Shown: positions 1 through 6,034, counted from the first letter of the stretch. The stretch: DNA of 6,567 nt from Acetothermia bacterium UBA7521 (GCA_002479455.1 DLNB01000046.1:1-6567); one strand, 5' to 3'. Program-made: numbers and translations. Notes: a model not told the origin generated them from the letters alone.

Positions 1-37
1 GAAACTCCGGCGGGTACGGCGGCCGTGTCCTCGGCAT
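1..37 (-). CDS. IS3-family transposase OrfA, N-terminal 12 residues (partial, runs off the left edge)
   Basis: An ATG at 37 opens a frame reading MPRTRPPYPPEF before the window ends. This is the characteristic start of many IS3-family OrfA proteins, the helix-turn-helix subunit that joins OrfB by programmed frameshift to make the active transposase. A GGGAGGTG ribosome-binding site lies about eight bases upstream of the ATG. The gene points left, away from the rest of the window, and starts about 54 bases inside the proposed element end at 91. Only twelve codons are visible, so whether the element is intact cannot be judged. The family call rests on the recognisable N-terminus plus the adjacent terminal-repeat-like sequence. 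Confidence 0.72.
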   Translation of the reverse strand, partial: MPRTRPPYPPEF

Positions 38-91
38 CGTCAACACCTCCCGTGCAAGCCTAACGGTGTCCACGAAACCGGGTCAACTCCA
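1..91 (-). mobile_element. Left end of an IS3-family insertion sequence (partial)
   Basis: Read on the minus strand from 91, the sequence begins TGGAGTTGACCCGGTTTCG and continues GTGGACACC. It starts with the TG expected at an IS3-family terminus and resembles the terminal inverted repeats I know from that family. The OrfA start codon at 37 follows at the usual distance. To the right of 91 the sequence is coding DNA of an IS630-type transposase; at 91 that reading frame changes to W-S-stop. This places the junction at about 91-92. The other element end and the short target duplication are outside the window, so the exact boundary could be off by a few bases. Confidence 0.65.
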
Positions 92-499
92 CTTGTGCTT
101 CCGTAGGACCCGCCACACCTGGTGCGTCGTCACATCTCCTAGTTCGCGGCTGATCAGCCGAGCCGTCCAGGTTGTCTCTCCTCCCGGAACATCCCCATCG
201 AGCGCGGCCAGAATCCGCCGCTCTGTCCCCTCGTCGTACTTCCGTCTCCTCCCTGAGCGGGGGGCATCGTGCAACCCCTGCAGTCCGTACTGGGCGAACC
301 GGGTGCGCCACTTGCTTACCGTGGCTGGGCGTACATCGAGTTCCCGGGCGATCCGGTTCGTGCCTTCTCCATCTGCAGCCTTGAGGACGATCTTCGCGCG
401 CAACGCCAACCGCTGTTCGATCGTTGGCCGCTTCACCCAGCCCTCCACGACCGTCCGTTCCTCCGCCGTCAGCCTGACCTCCGTGGCCCGCCCCACCAT
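83..499 (-). pseudogene. IS630-family transposase, N-terminal fragment (truncated)
   Basis: This frame encodes 138 residues, about the first 40% of a typical IS630-family transposase. It holds a homeodomain-like DNA-binding region: a helix-turn-helix around residues 35-70 (RIARELDVRPATVSKW), a linker rich in G and R, and a second helix-turn-helix near the end (LISRELGDVTTHQVW). The DDE catalytic domain is absent, so it cannot transpose. The last authentic residues appear to be RKHK; the final W, S and stop come from the IS3 terminus at 91. I chose the ATG at 499 because AAGGAGG lies four bases upstream and the family usually starts MVGRATEV or similar; in-frame codons upstream to 535 lack support. 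A remaining DNA-binding fragment could still be made, but no role is evident. Confidence 0.85.
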
Positions 500-570
500 C
501 TCGCCTCCTTGACGGAACCCCGTCTTCCTCGTCAAGGATAGACTGTTACGGTGTCTTTCGCAACCAGGTA
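92..570 (-). mobile_element. IS630-family insertion sequence remnant
   Basis: The remnant covers the transposase fragment and its upstream end. IS630 elements insert at TA dinucleotides. On the minus strand the upstream end begins near TACCTGGTTGCGAAAGACAC, and TA pairs occur at 569-570 and 572-573, touching the stop codon of the SHMT-GcvT gene. The right boundary at 570 is therefore a reasoned estimate. On the left the element is cut at about 91 by an IS3-type end, so the second terminal repeat cannot be compared here. The intergenic part (500-570) also contains an inverted repeat that overlaps the transposase ribosome-binding site. Confidence 0.6.
507..537 (-). repeat. Inverted repeat overlapping the IS630 transposase ribosome-binding site
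   Basis: CCTTGAC (507-513) is an exact reverse complement of GTCAAGG (531-537), and the inner GGAA (514-517) can pair with TTCC (525-528) around a seven-base loop, leaving a two-base bulge. In a minus-strand transcript the 3' arm runs into the AAGGAGG that serves the ATG at 499. A folded transcript would therefore partly mask that site. Such leader hairpins are known in insertion sequences as a brake on translation from read-through transcripts. That function is inferred here; the pairing itself is seen directly. No T-run follows, so it does not look like a terminator for the upstream operon. Confidence 0.6.
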
Positions 571-3500
571 CTAGTCCTCACCCGCCATCGGGAGCGCATC
601 CCGCTTCAGGAACCGGGAAAGCACTCGACCCCATACGACAAGCGGGTATCTTGCCCCAAGCTCCAGCTTCGGAGGCATGCCCCGCTCCGCACCGAGGACG
701 AACCCGAGCCGGGTGTTCTCGGTCACTCCGCGTCGGGCGAGAAGGGCCATTCCCACTTGACCGGTCTCCAGCGTGACACAGCTGGTGACCCAGCCCATGA
801 CCTGCCCTCCCGCGTCCACGACTGGCGCCCCGGCGCGCACTGGTCGCTGGCCGGCGGGGATATCGAAGCGCACGACTTCCCGTGTCCAGCTCTGGAACAC
901 ACGGAGATAGGCGGACCGCCCGACGAAGAACGGCTTGTGCAGCTTGACATATGGAGCGAAACCCGCCTCGTGGGGGAGAACCCGATGGGCGCCTTCCAGC
1001 TCGTGGCCGTAGAGGGGCAGCCCGGCCTCGGTGCGCAACGAGTCCCGGGCGGCGAGTCCGATCGGCCGCAGATGGTGGGGCTGGCCGGTTTCGAGGAGGG
1101 TCTCCCAGAGCTGCACCGCGTGCTCCGCGGGGACGAGGATCTCGTACCCCAAAGGCTCACCGGTGTACCCGGTCCGAGCGCAGAGGACGGGGATCTTGCC
1201 CACGGTGAGGCGGCAGAACTCGGTCCGGCGGAGCGCAGTCAGTCGGTGCGCCTCGGGTTGAGCGAGGAGTCGCTGCAGGATAGAACGCGACCGCGGTCCC
1301 TGGAGAGCGATGTTCACGAGTGCGCCGTGCTCGCTTCCCCTGAGGTCGCGGAGTGTGACGGGCCCGTCGGGCTCGATCCATGGCCGGTCGGGGTCGAGAA
1401 GGATCTCGCCCGAGTTGACCGCCGTCAGCCAATCCCAGTCGGCGTTCGCGTTGGCAGCGTTGACCACGAGGAGGAACCGGTCGCTGGCCTGCCGGTACAC
1501 CATCAGATCGTCCGTCACTGTCCCATCGGGTGCGAGGAGGAATCCATACTGGGACTGACCGGGGTGGAGCCATCCCGCGTAGTTGGTGGTGGCGAGGTTG
1601 AGGAAGCTCTCCGCATAGCGGCCCTCAACGGCGAACGCCCCCATGTGGCCGAGATCGAACAGGCCCGCTGCTTCCCGCACCAGGCGATGCTCAGCGAGGG
1701 CCGAGGTGTACCAGAGCGGCATCTCGAACCCGGCGAACTCGACCATCCGCGCCCCGGTCTTGCGGTGCCAGTCCGCGAGGGGCGTGCGGGCGATGCCCGA
1801 TGGGGCTGGCTGGGGTGTGTAGGGCTTCTTGTCGTCCGCGAGCCGCACGCACGAGCAGCCGATGAAGTACGGCTTTCGCGGCGCGGCGACTTCAAGGGGC
1901 GGTTCCTTCGCACCCCGTGATTGCGGGGAGGCTGAGAACAAATCCTGTCCCGCCGTGCGCTTTGCCTCACCCACCGAGATGGTCGTTCCGTCGTCGAGGC
2001 GGAACGAGGCGGGTCCCGCGTACGGCTCCACGACGGCCGGGCCTTGCACCTTGCGGTGAATGTCGTTGGGATCGAACAAGACGTACCCATCGGCGAGCGC
2101 GGAGAGCCAACGGTGCACGTCTTGGCCGCGCTCCCGGGGGACGAGGACGGCGAATTGCGGCCGGATCCAAGGGTCGTTGGGCAGTCGGCCCACGATCGCC
2201 TCGGACAGCACCCGCCCTTCGCTGTCGAGGAACAAGGCACGACAAGCCTGGCTTGGGTCCAGGGCCAGCACGTGGGCCGTGCTCGCCTCGTGGAGGAGGC
2301 ACGCGGCGCGCCCCCCCCGGACCCTTAGGACGGCAGCCGGGCTCGGATCGGGCTGCGACCGTTGCGGTTCAGGCGATTCGCGCGCCCCACCGAACCGGGC
2401 GGCGAGGTCCCGGACATGCTCCTGGACCTCGGTGAGCACGGGCGAGGGGAGCTTGCCCCGGGGGAGGGCGCCGGTGACGCCCGGGTAGGTGAAGGGGTGG
2501 ATCGAGGTCAAGACCAGGCGCGTGATGTCGGCGATCTCTTCCATCTCTGGTTCCCCCAGCCCGCGTTGGGTGGCCCACGGGGTTCCGTAGCGGATGCCGC
2601 GGGCGTCGGCTGCCGACAGATCGCCGGGGATCGTGTTCTTGTTTGCCACCAGACCCACAAGGTCGAGGATTCGGGCTGCGATCTCGCCCATCAACGGTTG
2701 GCCGTTGGCCGTGGGGATGGCACGCAGGTCGAGGACGAGGAGGTGGGTATCCGTGCCTCCGTAGGCGAGCTTCAGCCCGCGCGCGGCGAGCGCCGCAGCG
2801 AGGAACCGGGCGTTGGCGACCGTCTTGTGCTGGAGATCGCGGAATGCCTCGGTTTGTGCCAGCGCGAGGGCGCACGCGATCCCGGCCCACTTGTTCACAT
2901 GCGGACCGCCTTGGGCTCCGGGGAACACTGCGGCGTCGATCCGCGAGGCGATCTCGGGGTCGAACGAGAGGAGGACAGCTCCCCGCGGACCACACAGGGT
3001 CTTGTGGGTGGTGAACATGACCACATCGGCGTACCCCACCGGGCTGGGGTAGGCGCCGGCGATCGCCATTCCCGCGGTGTGGGCGATGTCCGCCATGAGG
3101 AGGGCCCCGCATCCCGACGCGACCTCCCGCCACCGTCTCCAATCCGGGGCCCACGGGTAGGAGGTGTACCCGGCAACGATCACTTTGGGGCGGTGCTGCT
3201 GGGCGAGGTCGGAGATCTGGTCGTAGTCGAGGCGCTCGGTCCGCGGATCGACGCCGTAGCGCACAACCTTGTACCGCCGCCCAGATTGGTGGAACGGGGA
3301 CCCGTGGGAGAGATGGCCTCCCTGGGAGAGATCCATCGCCATCAGCGTGTCCCCTGGCTGAAGGAGGGCCTCGTAGATCGCCATGTTCGCCGCTGCCCCA
3401 GACAGCGCCTGGACGTTCACGTAGATGCCGTCGGCACCTACCTCGGGGGTGGCAAAGCACTCGGCAGCGCGCCGGCACGCCAGCGCCTCCACGAGGTCGG

Positions 3501-3798
3501 CGACCTCGACACCCTTGTAGAACCGGCGGTCGCTGTAACGCCGGAAGTACGCGAGCTGTTCAGCGGTATCATGCAACCGGTCTTCGGAAAGGCGGAGCAT
3601 CTCCTCGCGGGGGTACCCTTCGGCGTAGATGGAGGTAAACGCGGACGCCATGGCCTCGCGCACCGCACCTGGCGTCAGCGATTCGGAAGGAATGAGGATG
3701 ATCTTGTCCGCCTGGCGCTGTTCCTCTACGCGCACGAGGGCGGCGAGCGCCCGGTCGACTTCAGCCAGTCCCATTGTCCACACTGCGCTCTCGGTCAT
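571..3798 (-). CDS. Serine hydroxymethyltransferase-aminomethyltransferase fusion (GlyA-GcvT), 1075 aa
   Basis: Residues 1-470 are SHMT (serine + tetrahydrofolate to glycine + methylene-tetrahydrofolate, PLP-dependent). Visible are YAEGYP (58-63), Y94, D237 and H240 in ADIAH, the PLP lysine K266 in FTTHKT, and substrate-binding R403 in IRYGTP. Residues 670-1075 are full-length GcvT, the glycine-cleavage T protein: TDDLMV with D763/D764, LQGP (832-835), RTGYTGE (875-881), ARDSLRTEAGLPLYGHE (917-933). Residues 493-579 form a degenerate GcvT-like segment. A charged, proline-rich linker and KPYFIG (642-647) precede GcvT. The protein is presumably cytosolic. All key residues of both enzymes are present, so both activities are plausible; GcvT would need H, P and L proteins encoded elsewhere. 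The start at 3798 has AGGAG overlapping the previous gene's stop; M9 is a less supported alternative. It is the last gene of the operon, abutting an IS630 end. Confidence 0.95.
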   Translation of the reverse strand: MTESAVWTMGLAEVDRALAALVRVEEQRQADKIILIPSESLTPGAVREAMASAFTSIYAEGYPREEMLRLSEDRLHDTAEQLAYFRRYSDRRFYKGVEVADLVEALACRRAAECFATPEVGADGIYVNVQALSGAAANMAIYEALLQPGDTLMAMDLSQGGHLSHGSPFHQSGRRYKVVRYGVDPRTERLDYDQISDLAQQHRPKVIVAGYTSYPWAPDWRRWREVASGCGALLMADIAHTAGMAIAGAYPSPVGYADVVMFTTHKTLCGPRGAVLLSFDPEIASRIDAAVFPGAQGGPHVNKWAGIACALALAQTEAFRDLQHKTVANARFLAAALAARGLKLAYGGTDTHLLVLDLRAIPTANGQPLMGEIAARILDLVGLVANKNTIPGDLSAADARGIRYGTPWATQRGLGEPEMEEIADITRLVLTSIHPFTYPGVTGALPRGKLPSPVLTEVQEHVRDLAARFGGARESPEPQRSQPDPSPAAVLRVRGGRAACLLHEASTAHVLALDPSQACRALFLDSEGRVLSEAIVGRLPNDPWIRPQFAVLVPRERGQDVHRWLSALADGYVLFDPNDIHRKVQGPAVVEPYAGPASFRLDDGTTISVGEAKRTAGQDLFSASPQSRGAKEPPLEVAAPRKPYFIGCSCVRLADDKKPYTPQPAPSGIARTPLADWHRKTGARMVEFAGFEMPLWYTSALAEHRLVREAAGLFDLGHMGAFAVEGRYAESFLNLATTNYAGWLHPGQSQYGFLLAPDGTVTDDLMVYRQASDRFLLVVNAANANADWDWLTAVNSGEILLDPDRPWIEPDGPVTLRDLRGSEHGALVNIALQGPRSRSILQRLLAQPEAHRLTALRRTEFCRLTVGKIPVLCARTGYTGEPLGYEILVPAEHAVQLWETLLETGQPHHLRPIGLAARDSLRTEAGLPLYGHELEGAHRVLPHEAGFAPYVKLHKPFFVGRSAYLRVFQSWTREVVRFDIPAGQRPVRAGAPVVDAGGQVMGWVTSCVTLETGQVGMALLARRGVTENTRLGFVLGAERGMPPKLELGARYPLVVWGRVLSRFLKRDALPMAGED
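2311..2318 (-). repeat. Eight-G homopolymer (G8 on the coding strand) inside the SHMT-GcvT gene
   Basis: Eight C bases on the plus strand read as eight G on the coding strand, covering the end of R494 and both glycines G495 and G496. The run lies just after the SHMT domain, at the start of the degenerate GcvT-like segment. A one-base slip would keep the SHMT domain and exchange the remainder for out-of-frame sequence. Whether slippage occurs cannot be told from one sequence; the same tract is also a typical place for a sequencing length error, although the frame here is intact. Confidence 0.85.
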
Positions 3799-3807
3799 GA
3801 CATGCTC

Positions 3808-4908
3808 CTAGTCGGGAAACGGTAACGGCCGAAATCGGGCGGCACGATCGGTGTTCACCCACGCCAGCTCGACCGCGAGATACATTCCGCCGGACACGAG
3901 GGCGTGTCCACCCAGCAGGAACGGGACCGAAGCACCTGCGCAGGCGGCGGTGAGCTCCCTCAGGGTGGGGTTTGTGACCTGCAACGGATCGAGAAGGTCG
4001 GAGGCGAACCGCTCCGCTGGCGGGGGCCAGAACCCGAAATGAGCCATCAGGACGCGGGTATCCCACACGACAGCGTCGCCAAACTGGCTGAGAAGCTCTA
4101 CGAGTTCGGGCACGGTTCGTCCGTGGTGCAGGGCTCCGATAAGCGATCTCACTGCGCCTCGCTCAGCGCGACCGCTTGACTCCATCCCCCGCTCCTCGGA
4201 CAGGATCCGCGCGCGGCATGCAGTCTCGCGTTCGACGAACCGCGCCAAGTGCCCCCCGACCCGCCCCAGGAGAACCAGTTCCTTGTCTGCGTCGACGAGA
4301 ACGTCGAGCAAGCCCTGGGCGCGCGCGGTGGGGACTGTCGCGAGAACCTCGCGGAGACGAGGGGGCAACGCGGTGTCGAGGGCGAGCAGCGAAAGCTCCC
4401 CCGGGGTGTCGATGTCGAACAGAGTCCCGGCCGATCGTGGTAGCTCGTAACAGGTGTACCCAGCCTGCCACAGCCGGGCCCCGATCGGATTGTCCCGCGT
4501 CAGGTCACCCACGGCAGCGGGAGGAGCGAGAAGCCCGAAATCGGTGGAGTAGAAGTTGTTGAGCACCGCGTAGGGAGAGGACGTTGGCTCTGCGGTGATC
4601 AGACGGTCGAGCAGGGGCTCGGAAAGGAGGAAGCCGCTTCCGGCAGAAAAGTAGATGAGTCGATCCGGCTTGAACTTCCGGACGAGTTCGGTGAACCGAG
4701 CCCCGAACCTCCACGGACCGGGTGGATCGGGGGCGACCGCGACAGGCTCATTCTCCCAGTGGCCCGGGTTGGGAGTAGCGATCACCGTTTCGTCCACTGC
4801 GGGGTGATCGGCCAGTCGACGGAGAAGAGCTTGGGCAGCCGCAGTCCTCGCCCGTCCAACCAAGTCCGGGCCTCCACTGTCGAACAGGAAGGCGACCGTT
4901 CGGGGCAT
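3808..4908 (-). CDS. Two-domain protein with nucleotidyltransferase-like N-terminus, function unknown (366 aa)
   Basis: I do not recognise a named gene. The N-terminal ~175 residues look like a MobA/CofC-type GT-A nucleotidyltransferase fold: an opening strand VAFLFDSGG (5-13), RLIYFSAGSGFLLSEPLLDRL (83-103), LNNFYSTDFG (116-125), and a closing FDIDTPGEL (164-172) resembling the D-x-D-T-P-x-D-L signature of such enzymes. The usual G-rich nucleotide-binding loop is not clear, so activity is uncertain. The C-terminal half (about 200-366) is mostly helical, with distinctive stretches VVWDTRVLMAHFGFWPP (280-296) and FLLGGHALVSGGMYL (330-344). No signal peptide is evident. The start at 4908 leaves 14 bases after rpsR; a longer reading from 4983 would overlap rpsR by about 60 bases and adds a low-complexity R/P-rich lead, so I reject it. 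The ribosome-binding site is weak. Its stop is nine bases before the SHMT-GcvT start. Confidence 0.85.
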   Translation of the reverse strand: MPRTVAFLFDSGGPDLVGRARTAAAQALLRRLADHPAVDETVIATPNPGHWENEPVAVAPDPPGPWRFGARFTELVRKFKPDRLIYFSAGSGFLLSEPLLDRLITAEPTSSPYAVLNNFYSTDFGLLAPPAAVGDLTRDNPIGARLWQAGYTCYELPRSAGTLFDIDTPGELSLLALDTALPPRLREVLATVPTARAQGLLDVLVDADKELVLLGRVGGHLARFVERETACRARILSEERGMESSGRAERGAVRSLIGALHHGRTVPELVELLSQFGDAVVWDTRVLMAHFGFWPPPAERFASDLLDPLQVTNPTLRELTAACAGASVPFLLGGHALVSGGMYLAVELAWVNTDRAARFRPLPFPD

Positions 4909-4922
4909 GGAACGAGGGGCTG

Positions 4923-5132
4923 CTATCCTTCGTACGGGAGCAGGGCGATTTTGCGGGCGCGATCGATCTCTGTTGCCATCCAATTCTGGTGTTTAGCGCA
5001 GAGCCGTGACACGCGCCGAGACAGGATCTTCCCCCGGCGGTTCACGAACTGGCGAAGCGTTTCAGGGTCTGTATAGCGAAGCTTCAGTCCCTGGTCGCAC
5101 ACGCGGCACACCCGTCGCTGGCGTTGCATCAT
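4923..5132 (-). CDS. rpsR: 30S ribosomal protein S18
   Basis: The 69-residue product is a standard-length S18, a small-subunit protein that binds the platform next to S6. Family signatures are LRQFVNRRGKILSRRV (26-41), CAKHQ (45-49) and the terminal ARKIALLPY. It has the zinc-ribbon form, with C9-x2-C12 and C45-x2-H48 as likely metal ligands; in many bacteria these cysteines are lost. The ATG at 5132 shares one base with the ssb stop codon (TGATG), so translation is probably coupled, and GAGGAGG inside the end of ssb serves as ribosome-binding site. An ATG one codon later and a TTG one codon earlier are alternatives. Order rpsF-ssb-rpsR is the classic bacterial arrangement; rplI, often next, is missing here. 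Confidence 0.96.
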   Translation of the reverse strand: MMQRQRRVCRVCDQGLKLRYTDPETLRQFVNRRGKILSRRVSRLCAKHQNWMATEIDRARKIALLPYEG

Positions 5133-5560
5133 CAAAATGGAACCTCCTCTTCCGGTGGGGCATCGGGATGGCTGTCGCTTCCTTCCCCCGTCGGCTGCGG
5201 TTCCGCGGCGCCCTCCGCGATCGTCGGGCGGCCGCCGAGGAAGTGAACGGACTGGGCCGCTACTTCCGTGGTGCGCCGCCGATCTCCGTTCTGGGTTGTG
5301 AACGACCTGACTCGGATTCGCCCATCCACCGCCACCTGTCTACCTTTGCGCAGATAGGCTGCGCAATTCTCAGCTTGTTTCCCCCACACCACAATCGGGA
5401 GAAACGTCACCTCTTCTTCAGTCTGGCTCGTCTCCGGGTTGATCCACCGGCGGTTGATCGCGACATCAAACCGCAGCATCGCCCGGCCGCTTTGCGTGTA
5501 CTTGAGGTCGGGGTCTGCGGTAAGGCGCCCGGTAAGGATGACCCGGTTGAGGTCGCTCAT
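5132..5560 (-). CDS. ssb: Single-stranded DNA-binding protein
   Basis: The 142-residue protein is a normal-length bacterial SSB, which coats single-stranded DNA as a homotetramer during replication and repair. The OB fold covers about residues 1-107: LNRVILTGRLTADPDLKYT (4-22), the F-D-V-A-I-N strand, FLPIVVWGKQAENCAAYLRKG and the VDGRIRVRSF strand. A hydrophilic tail follows, ending in an acidic tip EEEVPF, the partner-binding motif corresponding to DDDIPF in E. coli. The start at 5558-5560 is one base beyond the rpsF stop (TAG-G-ATG); no strong ribosome-binding site is seen, so it probably depends on translation of rpsF. Its placement between rpsF and rpsR supports the identification. Confidence 0.97.
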   Translation of the reverse strand: MSDLNRVILTGRLTADPDLKYTQSGRAMLRFDVAINRRWINPETSQTEEEVTFLPIVVWGKQAENCAAYLRKGRQVAVDGRIRVRSFTTQNGDRRRTTEVAAQSVHFLGGRPTIAEGAAEPQPTGEGSDSHPDAPPEEEVPF

Positions 5561-5561
5561 C

Positions 5562-5864
5562 CTAGTTGTCGCTCACCCGTACAGTCTGGTAACGAAGCAG
5601 GGCATCGTCCATGGACAACCGTTCCTCCACCTTGCGCACCCGGTCGGGGGGGAGGGTGAACGAAACGAGGACGTAGTATCCCTCTCGAAAGTGGTTGATC
5701 TCGTAGGCCAAGAGACGCGTCCCCCACTCATCTGTCGTTTGAATGCCGCCCGTCTCGGATTCAATGATCTGCTGAACCTTGGCGATCTTCGCCTGCCGAC
5801 CCTCTTCATCAAGGTCTGGGCGAAGGATGTACACCACCTCGTACTCGCGCACCTCACTGGCCAC
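5562..5864 (-). CDS. rpsF: 30S ribosomal protein S6
   Basis: The 100-residue product is S6, a ferredoxin-like small-subunit protein that pairs with S18 on 16S rRNA. Clear family features are REYEVVYILRPDLDEE (6-21), the GG-x-I turn (39-41), the LLAYEINHFREGYYVLVSF segment (51-69), and a C-terminal helix with LLRYQTVRV. There is no acidic or glutamate-rich tail of the E. coli kind. The start is GTG at 5864; no in-frame ATG is better placed, and AAGGAGG (5872-5878) lies seven bases upstream. It is the first gene of the operon, about 30 bases behind the expected transcription start. Confidence 0.97.
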   Translation of the reverse strand: MASEVREYEVVYILRPDLDEEGRQAKIAKVQQIIESETGGIQTTDEWGTRLLAYEINHFREGYYVLVSFTLPPDRVRKVEERLSMDDALLRYQTVRVSDN

Positions 5865-5871
5865 CAGGATT

Positions 5872-5878
5872 CCTCCTT
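5872..5878 (-). promoter_or_regulatory. Ribosome-binding site deciding the GTG start of rpsF
   Basis: AAGGAGG on the minus strand is a full Shine-Dalgarno match, seven bases from the GTG at 5864. It decides that start, since no ATG is available in frame before the conserved REYEVVY segment. Confidence 0.88.
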
Positions 5879-5903
5879 CAGGAAAGATCTCGTATCACCG
5901 CGA

Positions 5904-5932
5904 ACTCTATCCATCTTGTTCCGCCTCGTCAA
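5904..5932 (-). promoter_or_regulatory. Sigma-70-type promoter of the rpsF operon
   Basis: On the minus strand TTGACG (5927-5932) and TAGAGT (5904-5909) are separated by exactly 17 bases, one and two mismatches from the consensus -35 and -10 boxes. Transcription should begin near 5897, giving a leader of about 33 bases before rpsF. This leader seems too short for the S6:S18-binding autoregulatory RNA known from other bacteria. The next four genes have no comparable promoter in front of them and gaps of at most 14 bases, so all five are probably read from here. Confidence 0.82.
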
Positions 5933-5973
5933 CCGTTTTTCCTCGAAAGAGGGCATGGGAAGTACGTTCGCAC

Positions 5974-6002
5974 TTGACAGCAAAGGGAAAGCGCTCTATA
6001 CT
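5974..6002 (+). promoter_or_regulatory. Sigma-70-type promoter of the HU gene
   Basis: TTGACA (5974-5979) and TATACT (5997-6002) are separated by 17 bases: a perfect -35 box and a -10 box with one mismatch. Transcription should start near 6009, about 26 bases before the ATG. It points away from the rpsF promoter, with about 40 bases between the two -35 boxes. A five-base inverted repeat, GCGCT (5991-5995) and AGCGC (6003-6007), frames the -10 box and could be an operator, but no regulator is known. Confidence 0.88.
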
Positions 6003-6034
6003 AGCGCATCTTTGACCAGGGAGGGGGTGTTACG

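Noticed and set aside
757..1920. 387-codon open frame on the plus strand, antisense to the GcvT half
   Set aside because: Same reasoning: the opposite strand encodes a well-conserved GcvT, and this frame has no family features.
2362..3825. 487-codon open frame on the plus strand, antisense to the SHMT half
   Set aside because: It lies wholly opposite a gene with clear SHMT motifs, and its translation is low-complexity G/R/V-rich sequence without recognisable domains. Such antisense frames are common in GC-rich genes.
4909..4983. Longer start (4983) for the nucleotidyltransferase-like gene
   Set aside because: It would overlap rpsR by about 60 bases and add 25 low-complexity residues before the first predicted strand; the ATG at 4908 fits the domain boundary better.
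5865..5900. S6:S18-binding autoregulatory leader upstream of rpsF
   Set aside because: The predicted leader is only about 33 bases and lacks the stem with the CCG-containing bulge typical of that RNA element.
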